DNA of 64,000 nucleotides. Origin: JANQMY01 sp965228775 (GTDB lineage Bacteria > Pseudomonadota > Alphaproteobacteria > JANQMY01). Positions 32,266 to 40,998 of this stretch are shown here, piece after piece; position 1 is the stretch's first letter; every line of letters starts with the position of its first letter. Below the pieces are notes generated by a model that did not search any database, was not told where the DNA came from, and was given only the letters and a program-made list of their open reading frames with translations. Where the stretch lies: assembly GCA_965228775.1 (NCBI GenBank), contig OZ245840.1, positions 4,898,001 to 4,962,000 on the forward strand, in the 5' to 3' direction. Both the position numbers and the translations under genes were made by a program.

Positions 32266-34359
32266 CTAATTCTTGCCTGACAGGTGTAGTGCGAACGCGT
32301 AAGACAGCGCCACTTCCTTCAACCGGTCGAAGCGTCCGGACGCGCCCCCATGGCCCGCATCCATATTGGTTTTCAAGAGGATCGTTGCTTCGCTCGTGTT
32401 CAGATCGCGCAGCTTCGCGATCCATTTGGCGGGTTCCCAGTAGGTAACCCTTGGATCGGTGAGACCGGCCAGCGCCAATATGGCCGGATAGTCCTGTGCC
32501 GTGACATTGTCATACGGCGAATAGGACTTGATGGTTTCGAACGCGTCTGCGCTGGTGATGGGATTGCCCCATTCCCCCCATTCCGGTGGGGTGAGAGGAA
32601 GCGTGTCGTCGCTAATCGTGGTCAGCACATCCACGAAAGGTACTTCGGCGATAATGCCGCCAAACAGATGGGGGGCCATGTTTGCTACAGCGCCCATGAG
32701 CAAACCACCCGCGCTGCCCCCATGGGCAACGATGTTCCGGGCCGATGTATAATTTTCCGCGATCAGAAACTCGGCGCAATCCACAAAATCTGTGAACGTA
32801 TTGGTCTTCTTTTCTAGCTTACCGTCTGTGTACCAACGATACCCCTTATCCTTGCCGCCCCGGATATGTGCGACAGCATAAATGAAACCCCTGTCCACCA
32901 GACTAAGGCGCGCGGTGGAGAAGGAAGCCGGCATGGATATGCCGTAACTGCCATAGCCGTAGAGCAGAAGCGGTGCGCTGCCGTCCAATGGCGTCGACGT
33001 ACGGTAGAGAAGGGTGACGGGCACGGTCTCGCCGTCGCGGGCGGGCACCGAAATGCGCTGGGTTACATAGTCTTCCGGCGTGTGCCCGCTGGGGACTTCT
33101 TGTGTTTTGCGCAGCGTACGGTCGCGCGACGCCATGTTGTAGTCGAGTACTTGAGCGGGTGTGGTGGGCGAGCTGTATGAAAAGCGCAGGTTCTGCGTAT
33201 CGAATTCATAGCCGGACGATGCGCCCAGATCATAAGCCTCCTCTGGGAAGTCGATAATGTGTGAGTCTCTCACGGTGAGTTCGTCGGCCACTTCACGAAT
33301 GACAATCCGTGGCAGGGCGTCGACCCTTTCTAGGGTCACAACATGATTTTTGAATGCAATCATGTTGAGGATCAGACGGCTCGTCTCATGGGGTACCCAA
33401 TCGCGCCAGTTTTCCCGGCCCGGTGCGCCAAGAGGTGCCGACATGATTTTGAAATCTTCGGCGCCGTCGCAATTGGTATGGATCAGTAAATGGTCCCCCC
33501 AATCGCTCACATCATATTCGTGCCCTGCTTCCCGCGCAGAAATGAGAAAGGGCTTAGAGGCGGGCTTGTCTTGAGGGATCAGACGCACTTCAGTGGTTGT
33601 ATGGTCGTTTGCCGTAATGACGATGTACCGGCGGCTTTCTGTTTCGCCGACGCTGACGAAGAATGCCGGGTCCTTTTCTTCGTAAACCACACGATCCTTG
33701 GAAATATCTGTGCCGAGAACATGATGCAGCACTTTTATGGGGCGGTGGTTGTCGTCCAGAATTGTATAGAACAGGCCTTTGCTGTCGGCGGTCCAGACAA
33801 AGTCGCCATGCCCGTTCGGCAACTCATCCTTATGCTGCTTGCCCGTGGCGAGATCGCGAACGAAAATCGTGTAGAACTCGGAGCCGTTGTTATCGAGCGA
33901 AAAGGCGATTTTAGAGTGGTCGGGGCTATGTTCCAGCGCGCCGATCTGAAAATAGGAATGGTCCTTCGCTTCCTGGTCACCGTGCAAGAGCGTCTCAACC
34001 GCCTGGCCGTCGTCATCTGACTTGCGGCGGCAAAAAATCGGATGCTGGCCGCCGATCTCATAGCGGATGAAATATTCGAACGGCCCGTCGCGTGCGGGCA
34101 CCGTTGAATCATCTTCCTTAATGCGAGCCTTCATTTCCTCGAACAGCTTCTTTTGCAGTTCTTCGGTGGGAGCCATGATGTCCGCGGTGTAAGCGTTTTC
34201 GGCCTCTAAGTATGTCCGGATGTCAGATTGCAGAACATCCGGCTCGCGCATCACCTGCTGCCATTTCTCATCGCGGAGCCAGTTATAAGGATCGTCCCGT
34301 TTTTGCCCGTGTTGTTCGAGGATGTGGGAGCGTTTTTCTGCGATAGGCGGATTGGTCAT
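32266..34359 (-). CDS. Oligopeptidase B-like S9 prolyl oligopeptidase family peptidase
   Basis: The 697-residue product has an N-terminal seven-bladed propeller (about residues 60-400) and a C-terminal alpha/beta-hydrolase. The catalytic serine is in AHGGSAGGLLMG, the aspartate in GLTDPRVTYWEP and the histidine in DAGHGGASGR. The AHIRGGKDKGYRWYTDGK loop is typical of oligopeptidase B, a cytoplasmic enzyme that cuts short peptides after basic residues. The ATG at 34359 follows AAGG and gives the usual N-terminus; one 42 bases upstream lies in repeat sequence. Confidence 0.9.
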   Translation of the reverse strand: MTNPPIAEKRSHILEQHGQKRDDPYNWLRDEKWQQVMREPDVLQSDIRTYLEAENAYTADIMAPTEELQKKLFEEMKARIKEDDSTVPARDGPFEYFIRYEIGGQHPIFCRRKSDDDGQAVETLLHGDQEAKDHSYFQIGALEHSPDHSKIAFSLDNNGSEFYTIFVRDLATGKQHKDELPNGHGDFVWTADSKGLFYTILDDNHRPIKVLHHVLGTDISKDRVVYEEKDPAFFVSVGETESRRYIVITANDHTTTEVRLIPQDKPASKPFLISAREAGHEYDVSDWGDHLLIHTNCDGAEDFKIMSAPLGAPGRENWRDWVPHETSRLILNMIAFKNHVVTLERVDALPRIVIREVADELTVRDSHIIDFPEEAYDLGASSGYEFDTQNLRFSYSSPTTPAQVLDYNMASRDRTLRKTQEVPSGHTPEDYVTQRISVPARDGETVPVTLLYRTSTPLDGSAPLLLYGYGSYGISMPASFSTARLSLVDRGFIYAVAHIRGGKDKGYRWYTDGKLEKKTNTFTDFVDCAEFLIAENYTSARNIVAHGGSAGGLLMGAVANMAPHLFGGIIAEVPFVDVLTTISDDTLPLTPPEWGEWGNPITSADAFETIKSYSPYDNVTAQDYPAILALAGLTDPRVTYWEPAKWIAKLRDLNTSEATILLKTNMDAGHGGASGRFDRLKEVALSYAFALHLSGKN

Positions 34360-34379
34360 AGAAGGGTGCCTTGTTACAG

Positions 34380-34495
34380 CCATCCTTCGAGACGCGGCCA
34401 AGGCCGCTCCTCAGGATGAGGCTGGGCCAAAAACAAAAACCTCACCCTGAGGTGCGCGTGAAACGAGCCTCGAAGGGTGAGGTGGAAGTGTCCGG
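34380..34495. repeat. Dispersed palindromic repeat between msrB and the oligopeptidase gene
   Basis: CCTTCGAGACGCGG, CTCCTCAGGATGAGG, CCTCACCCTGAGG and GCCTCGAAGGGTGAGG form nested inverted repeats. This style of repeat recurs widely in alphaproteobacterial genomes. It may end msrB transcription. Confidence 0.7.
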
Positions 34496-34498
34496 ATC

Positions 34499-34918
34499 TT
34501 ACTTCTCGTCTTTGTCGAGCGTCATCGCCGTGCCGTTCATGCAATAGCGCAGGCCCGTGGGCTGGGGGCCGTCCGGGAAGACGTGCCCCAAATGCGCATC
34601 GCATTTTCCGCACAGCACTTCGGTGCGCCGCATGAAGAGGCTGCGGTCTTCTTTTTCGATGACCGCGTCCTTTTCGATGGGTTGGTAAAAGCTGGGCCAC
34701 CCGGTGCCGGAATCGTATTTCGTGTCCGACTTGAAAAGCGGCGCGCCGCAGCAAACGCAGCGATAGATGCCGTCTTCCTTTGAGTCATGATAGGGGCCTG
34801 TAAAGGCGCGTTCCGTCCCATGCTCGCGGGTCACGTAATATTGTTCCGGTGTCAGTTGTTGACGCCATTCGTCATCGGTCTTGACCACTTTTTTGGTCTT
34901 GGTCGTCTGATCGTTCAT
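34499..34918 (-). CDS. msrB: Peptide-methionine (R)-S-oxide reductase MsrB
   Basis: The 139-residue product reduces methionine-R-sulfoxide in damaged proteins. Zinc-binding cysteine pairs are seen in CVCCGAPLF and CGKCDAHLGHVF; the motif SGTGWPSF and the catalytic cysteine in RYCMNGTAM are present. Length is usual for a single-domain MsrB. The start MNDQTTK at 34918 gives the expected N-terminus. A MaoC-type gene lies about 45 bases upstream on the same strand. Confidence 0.95.
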   Translation of the reverse strand: MNDQTTKTKKVVKTDDEWRQQLTPEQYYVTREHGTERAFTGPYHDSKEDGIYRCVCCGAPLFKSDTKYDSGTGWPSFYQPIEKDAVIEKEDRSLFMRRTEVLCGKCDAHLGHVFPDGPQPTGLRYCMNGTAMTLDKDEK

Positions 34919-34964
34919 ATGGCCCTCGCTTTTACTATGGCCGGCTTGCCCGTTGGCAAGCAGC

Positions 34965-35414
34965 CTATGGGTAAACGATGCTGATCGTTTCAGCGACGCA
35001 GGCCGGGCGTTCCTGGCCTTCGATTTCAATCGTCACTTCACTGATCAGTTGAGTGCCACCAGCTTTTGGTTGAGCACTCAGCAGTTTGGATTTTGCGCGC
35101 ACCTTGGACCCCACAGGGACCATATTGGTAAAGCGCACTTTGTTCGACCCGTAATTGATGCCGCGCGAAACTTGCTTGATCGTGCTGATCTGGCCGCCGA
35201 GCCATGGGATGAGAGAGAGCGTCAGATAGCCGTGAGCGATCGGGCTGCCCAGTTCTTTCTTGGCACGTTCTACGTCTACGTGAATCCACTGATGGTCGCC
35301 GGTCGCGTCCGCGAACAGATTGACCCGGTCCTGGTCGATTTCCACCCAGTCGGAAACGCCAATTTCCTCGCCCACGCAAGCACTCATATCGTCAATTGTT
35401 TCAAATACGCGCAT
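34965..35414 (-). CDS. MaoC-family (R)-enoyl-CoA hydratase, NodN-like
   Basis: The 149-residue product has a single hot-dog fold with the hydratase motif: aspartate and histidine in ATGDHQWIHVD, followed by GSPIAHGYLTLSLIPWL. Enzymes of this kind hydrate short enoyl-CoA or related thioesters. It lies 35 bases downstream of the acyl-CoA ligase gene on the same strand, with MsrB behind it. The start at 35414 follows AAAGGAGAA. The acyl chain it acts on is unknown. Confidence 0.9.
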   Translation of the reverse strand: MRVFETIDDMSACVGEEIGVSDWVEIDQDRVNLFADATGDHQWIHVDVERAKKELGSPIAHGYLTLSLIPWLGGQISTIKQVSRGINYGSNKVRFTNMVPVGSKVRAKSKLLSAQPKAGGTQLISEVTIEIEGQERPACVAETISIVYP

Positions 35415-35449
35415 CGTTTTCTCCTTTAGATGAACAATATGGAATTGGG

Positions 35450-36991
35450 TTACACAATTTTCGACTCTTTATTGCCCCAATAGCGGTCACGAATGAGCCG
35501 CTTGTAGAGTTTTCCCGTTGGGTGCCGTGGCAGCTCCTGATCGAAATCAACCGATCGTGGACATTTGATGGCAGACAGATTGTCTTTCGCAAAGGCCATC
35601 AGTTCTTCGGCAAGGTCGGGTCCGGCGTCGTTCCAGTCCATCGGCTGTACCACAGCTTTTACTTCTTCGCCGAAGTCTTCGTTCGGCACGCCGATGACCG
35701 CCACATCCATCACCTTCGGGTGGCTGATAAGCACATTCTCGGCTTCTTGGGGGTAGATGTTCACGCCGCCCGAAATGATCATGAAAGCCTTCCGGTCGGT
35801 GAGGTAGAGATAGCCTTCTTCGTCTACCCGGCCCACATCGCCCAATGTGGTCCAGCCTTTGGAATGGCGGCTCTCGGCGGTTTTCTCCGGTGCGTTGTGA
35901 TACTCAAATTCATTGCCGCCGGAGAAATAAATAGTGCCTTCTTCACCGGCCGGCACTTCCTCGCCGTCTTCACCCACAATGTGAACTTCGCCCAGAAGGG
36001 GCTTGCCGACCGAACCGGGATGCTTAAGCCAATCGTCCGCGTTGATGGCGCAAATGCCATTGCCCTCCGTGCCCGCATAATATTCGTTGATGATGGGCCC
36101 CCACCAGTCGATCATTTTGTGTTTCACATCGACCGGGCAGGGGGCGGCCGCGTGAATAGCGCACCCAAGTGACGAGACATCGTACTTACTGCGAACCTCT
36201 TCCGGCAGCTTCAGCATGCGGACGAACATGGTCGGCACCCACTGGCTTGTGGTTGCCTTGTATTTTTCGATGTAACGAAGGGCGTCTTCCGCGTCGAAAT
36301 TCTCCATGATGACAGTGGTACCGCCAAGACGGTGTACCGACATATTGTAGAGAAGCGGCGCGGCATGATAGAGCGGCGCTGGCGAAAGATAGGTGGACTC
36401 TTCATTGAAGCCGTACATGGCACCGATAAACATGAGGAAGGGTTGCGGTGCATCAAGCGGGTCTTCGTTGAGCGGACGGCGCACACCTTTCGGCCGCCCC
36501 GTGGTCCCGGACGAATACAGCATGTCGGTTCCGGGAGATTCATCGGCGATACGTGTGGCCGGTTGAGCGGCCAATGCGTCCTCGAGTGAGTCATATCCTG
36601 GCCGCGTGGCCCCCACCATAAATCGTTTTTCCACATTGGGCAGGGCATCGGCGAGTTCGTCTGCCACGGCGGCCTGGCTTGCGGAGGTGATGAAGACCTT
36701 CGCGCCACAATCGTTTACGATGTAATCCACTTCACTCGCGGTAAGCCGCGAACTGATACAGGTGAAATAGAGGCCGGACCGTTGCGCCGCCCAAACGATG
36801 GGCAGGAATAGGTCCACATTGCTCATGAAGATCGCGATGCAATCGCCGCGCTTTAGGCCCAGAGACCGAAAAAGCTGCGCGCCTTGGTTCGACAAATCCT
36901 CAAGCTGACCATACGTAAAGGTCTTGCCGGTGGACGCCATAATAATGGCAGGCCGGTCAGGTGATTTCTCCGCGTGAACAAACGGGTGCAT
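35450..36991 (-). CDS. AMP-dependent acyl-CoA synthetase/ligase
   Basis: The 513-residue product activates a carboxylic acid to its CoA thioester through an adenylate. The phosphate-binding motif YSSGTTGRPKGVRRPL, the YAGTEGNG motif, the TLGDVGRVDEEGYLYLTDRK hinge and the catalytic lysine near the end (PRHPTGKLYKR) are all seen. The neighbours, MaoC hydratase on the same strand and an enoyl-CoA hydratase divergent, suggest a catabolic role for a fatty or aromatic acid. GGAGG lies before the ATG at 36991, which decides the start against one 117 bases upstream. Confidence 0.9.
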   Translation of the reverse strand: MHPFVHAEKSPDRPAIIMASTGKTFTYGQLEDLSNQGAQLFRSLGLKRGDCIAIFMSNVDLFLPIVWAAQRSGLYFTCISSRLTASEVDYIVNDCGAKVFITSASQAAVADELADALPNVEKRFMVGATRPGYDSLEDALAAQPATRIADESPGTDMLYSSGTTGRPKGVRRPLNEDPLDAPQPFLMFIGAMYGFNEESTYLSPAPLYHAAPLLYNMSVHRLGGTTVIMENFDAEDALRYIEKYKATTSQWVPTMFVRMLKLPEEVRSKYDVSSLGCAIHAAAPCPVDVKHKMIDWWGPIINEYYAGTEGNGICAINADDWLKHPGSVGKPLLGEVHIVGEDGEEVPAGEEGTIYFSGGNEFEYHNAPEKTAESRHSKGWTTLGDVGRVDEEGYLYLTDRKAFMIISGGVNIYPQEAENVLISHPKVMDVAVIGVPNEDFGEEVKAVVQPMDWNDAGPDLAEELMAFAKDNLSAIKCPRSVDFDQELPRHPTGKLYKRLIRDRYWGNKESKIV

Positions 36992-37204
36992 GGCGCGCCT
37001 CCAACTGTGAAATTTTCTAGATTTCTTGTTTCCCCTGGATCTATCAGGTTCACCCCCCACTGACAATGTTGCCGGGGGCGCCAATGCGGGAGGGCAAACT
37101 TGCCTCAAAGGTGCGGCATTGCGGCCTTTGCCGGGTCGGTTTTCCCGAATAGACTGCGCGCCAATAACGATATCTCAATCCAACCATCCATGGGAGGCAA
37201 CTTC

Positions 37205-38071
37205 ATGACCAGCAGCTATGAAACCATCAAATATGACGTGGAGGACCGTATCCTCACCATCACACTCCATCGGCCTGACAAGCTGAACGCTTTCACAGCA
37301 AAGATGATGGAAGAAATGATTGATGCTTTCGACCGGGCTGATGCAGATGACAATGTGCGCGCAATTATCGTTACCGGCGAAGGTAGAGGTTTCTGCGCGG
37401 GAGCGGATCTGAGTGCCAGCGGAGGCGGGACCTTTAATCGTGGCGGTGAATTCGATTGGAGCGATGAGGCCATCCGCGATGGCGGTGGGCGCTTGACCTT
37501 GCGCATTTACGAAAGCCTGAAGCCGGTGATTGCAGCCGTGAACGGCCCCGCCGTGGGTGTCGGCGCCACCATGCAGCTTGCCATGGATATTCGGTTGGCT
37601 TCCGAAGAAGCACGCTTCGGCTTCGTTTTCGCTCGCCGCGGCATTGTGCCTGAAGCCTGCTCCAGCTGGTTCCTACCACGCGCGGTGGGTATCCAGAAAG
37701 CGCTGGAATGGACCTATTCCGGCCGTGTCTTCCCGGCACAGGAAGCATTGGATGCAGGTCTTGTGCGCTCGCTGCACAAGCCCGACGAGCTAATCCCCGC
37801 AGCGCGGGTCATCGCCAAAGATATCGCCGAAAATACGTCCTCGGTTTCCGTTACGCTGACCCGTCACATGATGTGGAAGTGTCTGGGCGCGGATCATCCG
37901 ATGGAAGCCCACAAGCTCGACAGCCGCGGCATCTACTACATGGGGCGTTCCGCTGACTCCAAGGAAGGCGTTGAGTCGTTTCTTGAGAAGCGGCCAGCCG
38001 ATTTCAAAATGAGCCCCGCGAAAGACATGCCGGACTATTTCCCCTGGTGGGACAAGCCGAAATATTCGTGA
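37205..38071 (+). CDS. Enoyl-CoA hydratase/isomerase family protein
   Basis: The 288-residue product has the crotonase fold. The first oxyanion-hole region is GRGFCAGADLS, the second is AAVNGPAVGVGATMQLAMD, and a candidate catalytic glutamate lies in RRGIVPEACSS. It hydrates or isomerises enoyl-CoA thioesters. GGGAGGC precedes the ATG at 37205. It is divergent from the acyl-CoA ligase gene and 4 bases upstream of a VOC-family gene, so the latter may act in the same pathway. Confidence 0.9.
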   Translation: MTSSYETIKYDVEDRILTITLHRPDKLNAFTAKMMEEMIDAFDRADADDNVRAIIVTGEGRGFCAGADLSASGGGTFNRGGEFDWSDEAIRDGGGRLTLRIYESLKPVIAAVNGPAVGVGATMQLAMDIRLASEEARFGFVFARRGIVPEACSSWFLPRAVGIQKALEWTYSGRVFPAQEALDAGLVRSLHKPDELIPAARVIAKDIAENTSSVSVTLTRHMMWKCLGADHPMEAHKLDSRGIYYMGRSADSKEGVESFLEKRPADFKMSPAKDMPDYFPWWDKPKYS

Positions 38072-38075
38072 GCGG

Positions 38076-38774
38076 ATGACCTCTATGCTGGATCTTGCCA
38101 AATACCAACTGGACATCGGCCTCGTTACAAATAAGCGGGATGAGATGCTGGCTTTTTGGCAGGAACAGCCGGGTGTTCATTACGAGGGCCCATTATCTGT
38201 TGGTGGCGGCGTGCAACAGCATCGCCATCAACTGCGTGGATCGATCATTAAAATCAATCACGCCAGAAACCCATTACCGTCCAACCCGCCAACCGGATAT
38301 GCGGAGGTAATGATTGCATCGCCCGGTACGGAGAAACCCGAACAGATCACGGACCCCGAAGCTGTGGTGGTGCATCGTGTACCGCCTGGCCATCGCGGCA
38401 TCACGCAAATGGGGGTGACCGTTCGGGTACGCGAATTGTCAAAGCACATGGCTTTCTGGAAAGACGTGATCGGATTGCCACCGTCCCTGCAATCGGGCGA
38501 AAATGCATTTCGGGTGGGTGACAGTGTTTTGTTCTTGGAAGAAGACGCTAAGGCGCCCCACGATGCGTCCATGGAGGGGGCGGGCTTTCGCTATCTCACG
38601 CTTCAGGTTTGGGACGCGGATCAGGTGCACGCGGCTGTCCTGAAAAGAGGTGGAGCCGAGGGGCGGCCTCCTATCACCCATGGCGCCGTCGCGCGCTATT
38701 CATTTGTCCGCGACCCGGATGGTAATTGGATTGAACTATCGCAACGCGCGTCTTTAACGGGGCCTGTTGCTTAG
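38076..38774 (+). CDS. VOC family protein
   Basis: The 232-residue product contains two vicinal-oxygen-chelate halves: KYQLDIGLVTNKRDEMLAFW at the start and HRGITQMGVTVRVRELSKHM in the second half, with a late glutamate in NWIELSQRA as metal ligand. Function in the family ranges from lyases to dioxygenases. The start follows the enoyl-CoA hydratase stop by 4 bases, so the two are co-transcribed. An ATG 9 bases inside is an alternative start. Confidence 0.8.
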   Translation: MTSMLDLAKYQLDIGLVTNKRDEMLAFWQEQPGVHYEGPLSVGGGVQQHRHQLRGSIIKINHARNPLPSNPPTGYAEVMIASPGTEKPEQITDPEAVVVHRVPPGHRGITQMGVTVRVRELSKHMAFWKDVIGLPPSLQSGENAFRVGDSVLFLEEDAKAPHDASMEGAGFRYLTLQVWDADQVHAAVLKRGGAEGRPPITHGAVARYSFVRDPDGNWIELSQRASLTGPVA

Positions 38775-38776
38775 CA

Positions 38777-39043
38777 TCATTGCCTTTGGGCTGCGTGCAG
38801 GATCTGGGAAATAACGACGAAATCGGTATCGGGTTCGTAAACGATTATGTGTCGTCCGTGTATGAACTGGCGGGTGCCCAACACATAGGGTTGACCAATA
38901 TGAGGGTTGGAGCCGAGTAAGCCGAATACGGATGCAAGCTCCCTCAGATATTTTTCCGCTTGTGCCTCACCGAAGTGATCTGCCGTGTAGTCGTAAATCT
39001 CAAAAAGTTGCTTCTTTGCGGATGGCCGAAGCTTAAATGTCAT
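38777..39043 (-). CDS. ParE/RelE-type toxin
   Basis: The 88-residue product has the ParE fold signature: FKLRPSAKKQLFEIYDYTAD, GLLGSNPHIGQPY, and RHIIVYEPDTDFVVISQILH. ParE toxins poison gyrase, while RelE relatives cut mRNA; the sequence fits ParE better. The start at 39043 overlaps the antitoxin 3' end by 11 bases, the usual arrangement. It is convergent with the VOC gene. Confidence 0.9.
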   Translation of the reverse strand: MTFKLRPSAKKQLFEIYDYTADHFGEAQAEKYLRELASVFGLLGSNPHIGQPYVLGTRQFIHGRHIIVYEPDTDFVVISQILHAAQRQ

Positions 39044-39245
39044 TTTTCCGCTGTGCTTTCGACTCTTCAATGAGTGTTTCTACCGACACCTCTTCGGCTG
39101 GCCCGCTTGCGATCCCATCTTTGACCGCAGCCTCAATCATCCGTCTTTTCTCTTCTGGCGGAAGAGAGTCGAAAAACTTTTTCTGTTCTTCGGTCGGTTC
39201 TGCCCAGGGGTACACATCGACCACTATGGATTCAGCTTTGTTCAT
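39033..39245 (-). CDS. ParD-like antitoxin
   Basis: The 70-residue acidic, helical product precedes and overlaps the ParE-type toxin gene. The C-terminal half (ASGPAEEVSVETLIEESKAQ) has the toxin-wrapping look of ParD-like antitoxins. The N-terminal part lacks an obvious ribbon-helix-helix motif, so the exact antitoxin family is uncertain. It should neutralise the toxin and may repress the operon. Confidence 0.75.
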   Translation of the reverse strand: MNKAESIVVDVYPWAEPTEEQKKFFDSLPPEEKRRMIEAAVKDGIASGPAEEVSVETLIEESKAQRKNDI

Positions 39246-39399
39246 GCCGAAATCCTAGCACGACAGCCCTTCACGGTCGATGTCAGAGTAATGCACCCGC
39301 GTTGGAAAAGCCTCTGAGTAGGTCGAGATTGACTTCGATCAACGCGCATTACCCGTAATTGTCGTTTTGTCCTGCTCTCGCAAAACAGGAGCAGGGCGC

Positions 39400-39957
39400 A
39401 TGAGTACCGTTTTAGTTGGCTATGGTTCAATCGAGGGACAAACCCGCAAAATATGTCAGGCGGTGGCCAAGAAAATTGAAACCTTAGGCCATCAGGCTGT
39501 GTTGGTTGATGTTTCCGACAGGCCCAAAGACTTGGAGTGGTGCAAGTTTGATGCCGTGATCATCGGCGCTCCTATTCACGAACATCACTATCCGGCCGCG
39601 GTAAAGCGTTTTCTTAAATCGCATGCGGATCGATTGTGGGGAATGCCCGGCATGTTTCTCTCGGTGAGTTTGGCGGCCATGAGCAAAGACGAAGGCGATA
39701 AGGCAGACCTTCGAAAGCTGGTGATGGATTTTGTGAAGTCGGTAAACTGGCAGCCATCGGAAGCGCATCAGATTCCCGGAGCGCTAAGGTACACGGAGTA
39801 CAATTTCTTTAAGCGATTCATTTTGCAGCATATCATGCGCGCAGCGGGCGGGCCGACGGATACAGCGCAAGATTACGAGTTCACGGACTGGGAAGCCCTT
39901 GACGGCATCGTTGAAGCATTTGTGGACCAACGCCTCGGCGACAATGCCGCTGCCTAG
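39400..39957 (+). CDS. Flavodoxin-domain protein, HemG-like
   Basis: The 185-residue product has an FMN-binding loop at the start (VGYGSIEGQTRKI), the second loop IIGAPIHEHHYPAAV, and a long C-terminal part with YTEYNFFKRFILQHIMR. This pattern matches the flavodoxin-like, menaquinone-dependent protoporphyrinogen oxidase (HemG) group, but other flavodoxin-type oxidoreductases look similar. The ATG at 39400 follows GGAGCAGGGC. It stands alone, with a hairpin right after its stop. Confidence 0.75.
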   Translation: MSTVLVGYGSIEGQTRKICQAVAKKIETLGHQAVLVDVSDRPKDLEWCKFDAVIIGAPIHEHHYPAAVKRFLKSHADRLWGMPGMFLSVSLAAMSKDEGDKADLRKLVMDFVKSVNWQPSEAHQIPGALRYTEYNFFKRFILQHIMRAAGGPTDTAQDYEFTDWEALDGIVEAFVDQRLGDNAAA

Positions 39958-40078
39958 AGCCGTTTTGGTTTTGATTGAAACTCAAAACGGCTCCAGACTC
40001 TTTGTTTTGCGCGTTTCCGGACGGTGAACCGCCAATATCGGATCTTGGCACTTCACCTGGAAACGCTATAGGCATGCG
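39956..40078. repeat. RIME-like mosaic repeat, copy 2, with terminator-like hairpin
   Basis: GAGCCGTTTTG (39957-39967) pairs with CAAAACGGCTC (39983-39993) directly after the flavodoxin stop. The rest is the reverse of the element at 13438-13510 (GCGCGTTTCCGG...CCTGGAAACGCT). The remaining bases up to 40344 hold no gene that I can support. Confidence 0.75.
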
Positions 40079-40344
40079 CCAGCAAGATGCCCAGGTTTCG
40101 GTTTGGTAATACGCATGCTGATTTGTATGACCTGAGGCAGATGAGTTGGGGGATAAGCGGGCCAGATTTGCGTCTGGTCCGGCAGTCGGTTGCCATTTGA
40201 TAAGGCAAGCTAGTTGCCATTGACGTGCCTATAAACCGTGTGCCAGGTTCGCCGAGGGGTGCGTCCCAGTCTGGCTGGGGTAGCCCGATAACACCACTAA
40301 ATCTGCATCTTACTAAATCCGTAGTCGCCGTTCTCAAGGTAGTC

Positions 40345-40986
40345 ATGAGGCAAAACATCAAAAAGCTTCTCGCGCGCTGGTTTCCGTCTGTTTTTGAAGA
40401 AGATCTTGGCGGCCTCCGCGATTACGATTCCTATGATGCCTATCTTGCTCATCAGAAGGACAAGACGCTGGATCCGGTGCGCCGGGAAAAGTGGCTCGGT
40501 GAGGAGTGGCAAACCAAGCTTGACGGCTTTAAGGACATTTTTCAGCGCAATCAGGAATATGTGTCCGGAAAGGCATCGGCGCTTTGTCTGGGCGCGAGGA
40601 CCGGCCAGGAGGTTCAGGCGCTGATCGATCTTGGCGTAGCGGCCAAAGGTGTTGATTTGGTGCCCCAGCCGCCTCATGTGGAAGCGGGGGACATTCACAA
40701 TCTCGCCTTCGAAGATAATGCTTTCGACTTATTGTTCACCAATATTATTGATCACAGTCTGTATCCGGATCAATTTGTTGCGGAGATGGAGCGCGTGTGC
40801 CGCCCCGGCGGCCATATAATCGTCCAATTCGTATTGGGCGAGGATATCGATCAATATAGCGCCACGGCGATCTACAATCCCAAAGGCGTACACGACTTGT
40901 TCAAGTCTTCCGAGATCGTGGAAAGCCGATCCATCACCAATACTTTCGACTCCATGCAATGGGAAGTGATTGCTCAGGGCCGTTGA
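40345..40986 (+). CDS. Class I SAM-dependent methyltransferase
   Basis: The 213-residue product has a Rossmann-like methyltransferase core: ALCLGARTGQEVQALIDLGV is motif I (atypical GART in place of GxGxG), then GVDLVPQPPHVEAGDIHNL, and the NAFDLLFTNIIDHSLYPDQF acidic loop. The N-terminal 70 residues are helical and basic. The substrate is unknown. The ATG at 40345 is preceded by AAGGTAG. It is convergent with the MFS transporter gene. Confidence 0.75.
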   Translation: MRQNIKKLLARWFPSVFEEDLGGLRDYDSYDAYLAHQKDKTLDPVRREKWLGEEWQTKLDGFKDIFQRNQEYVSGKASALCLGARTGQEVQALIDLGVAAKGVDLVPQPPHVEAGDIHNLAFEDNAFDLLFTNIIDHSLYPDQFVAEMERVCRPGGHIIVQFVLGEDIDQYSATAIYNPKGVHDLFKSSEIVESRSITNTFDSMQWEVIAQGR

Positions 40987-40998
40987 ACGGTCTTCGTC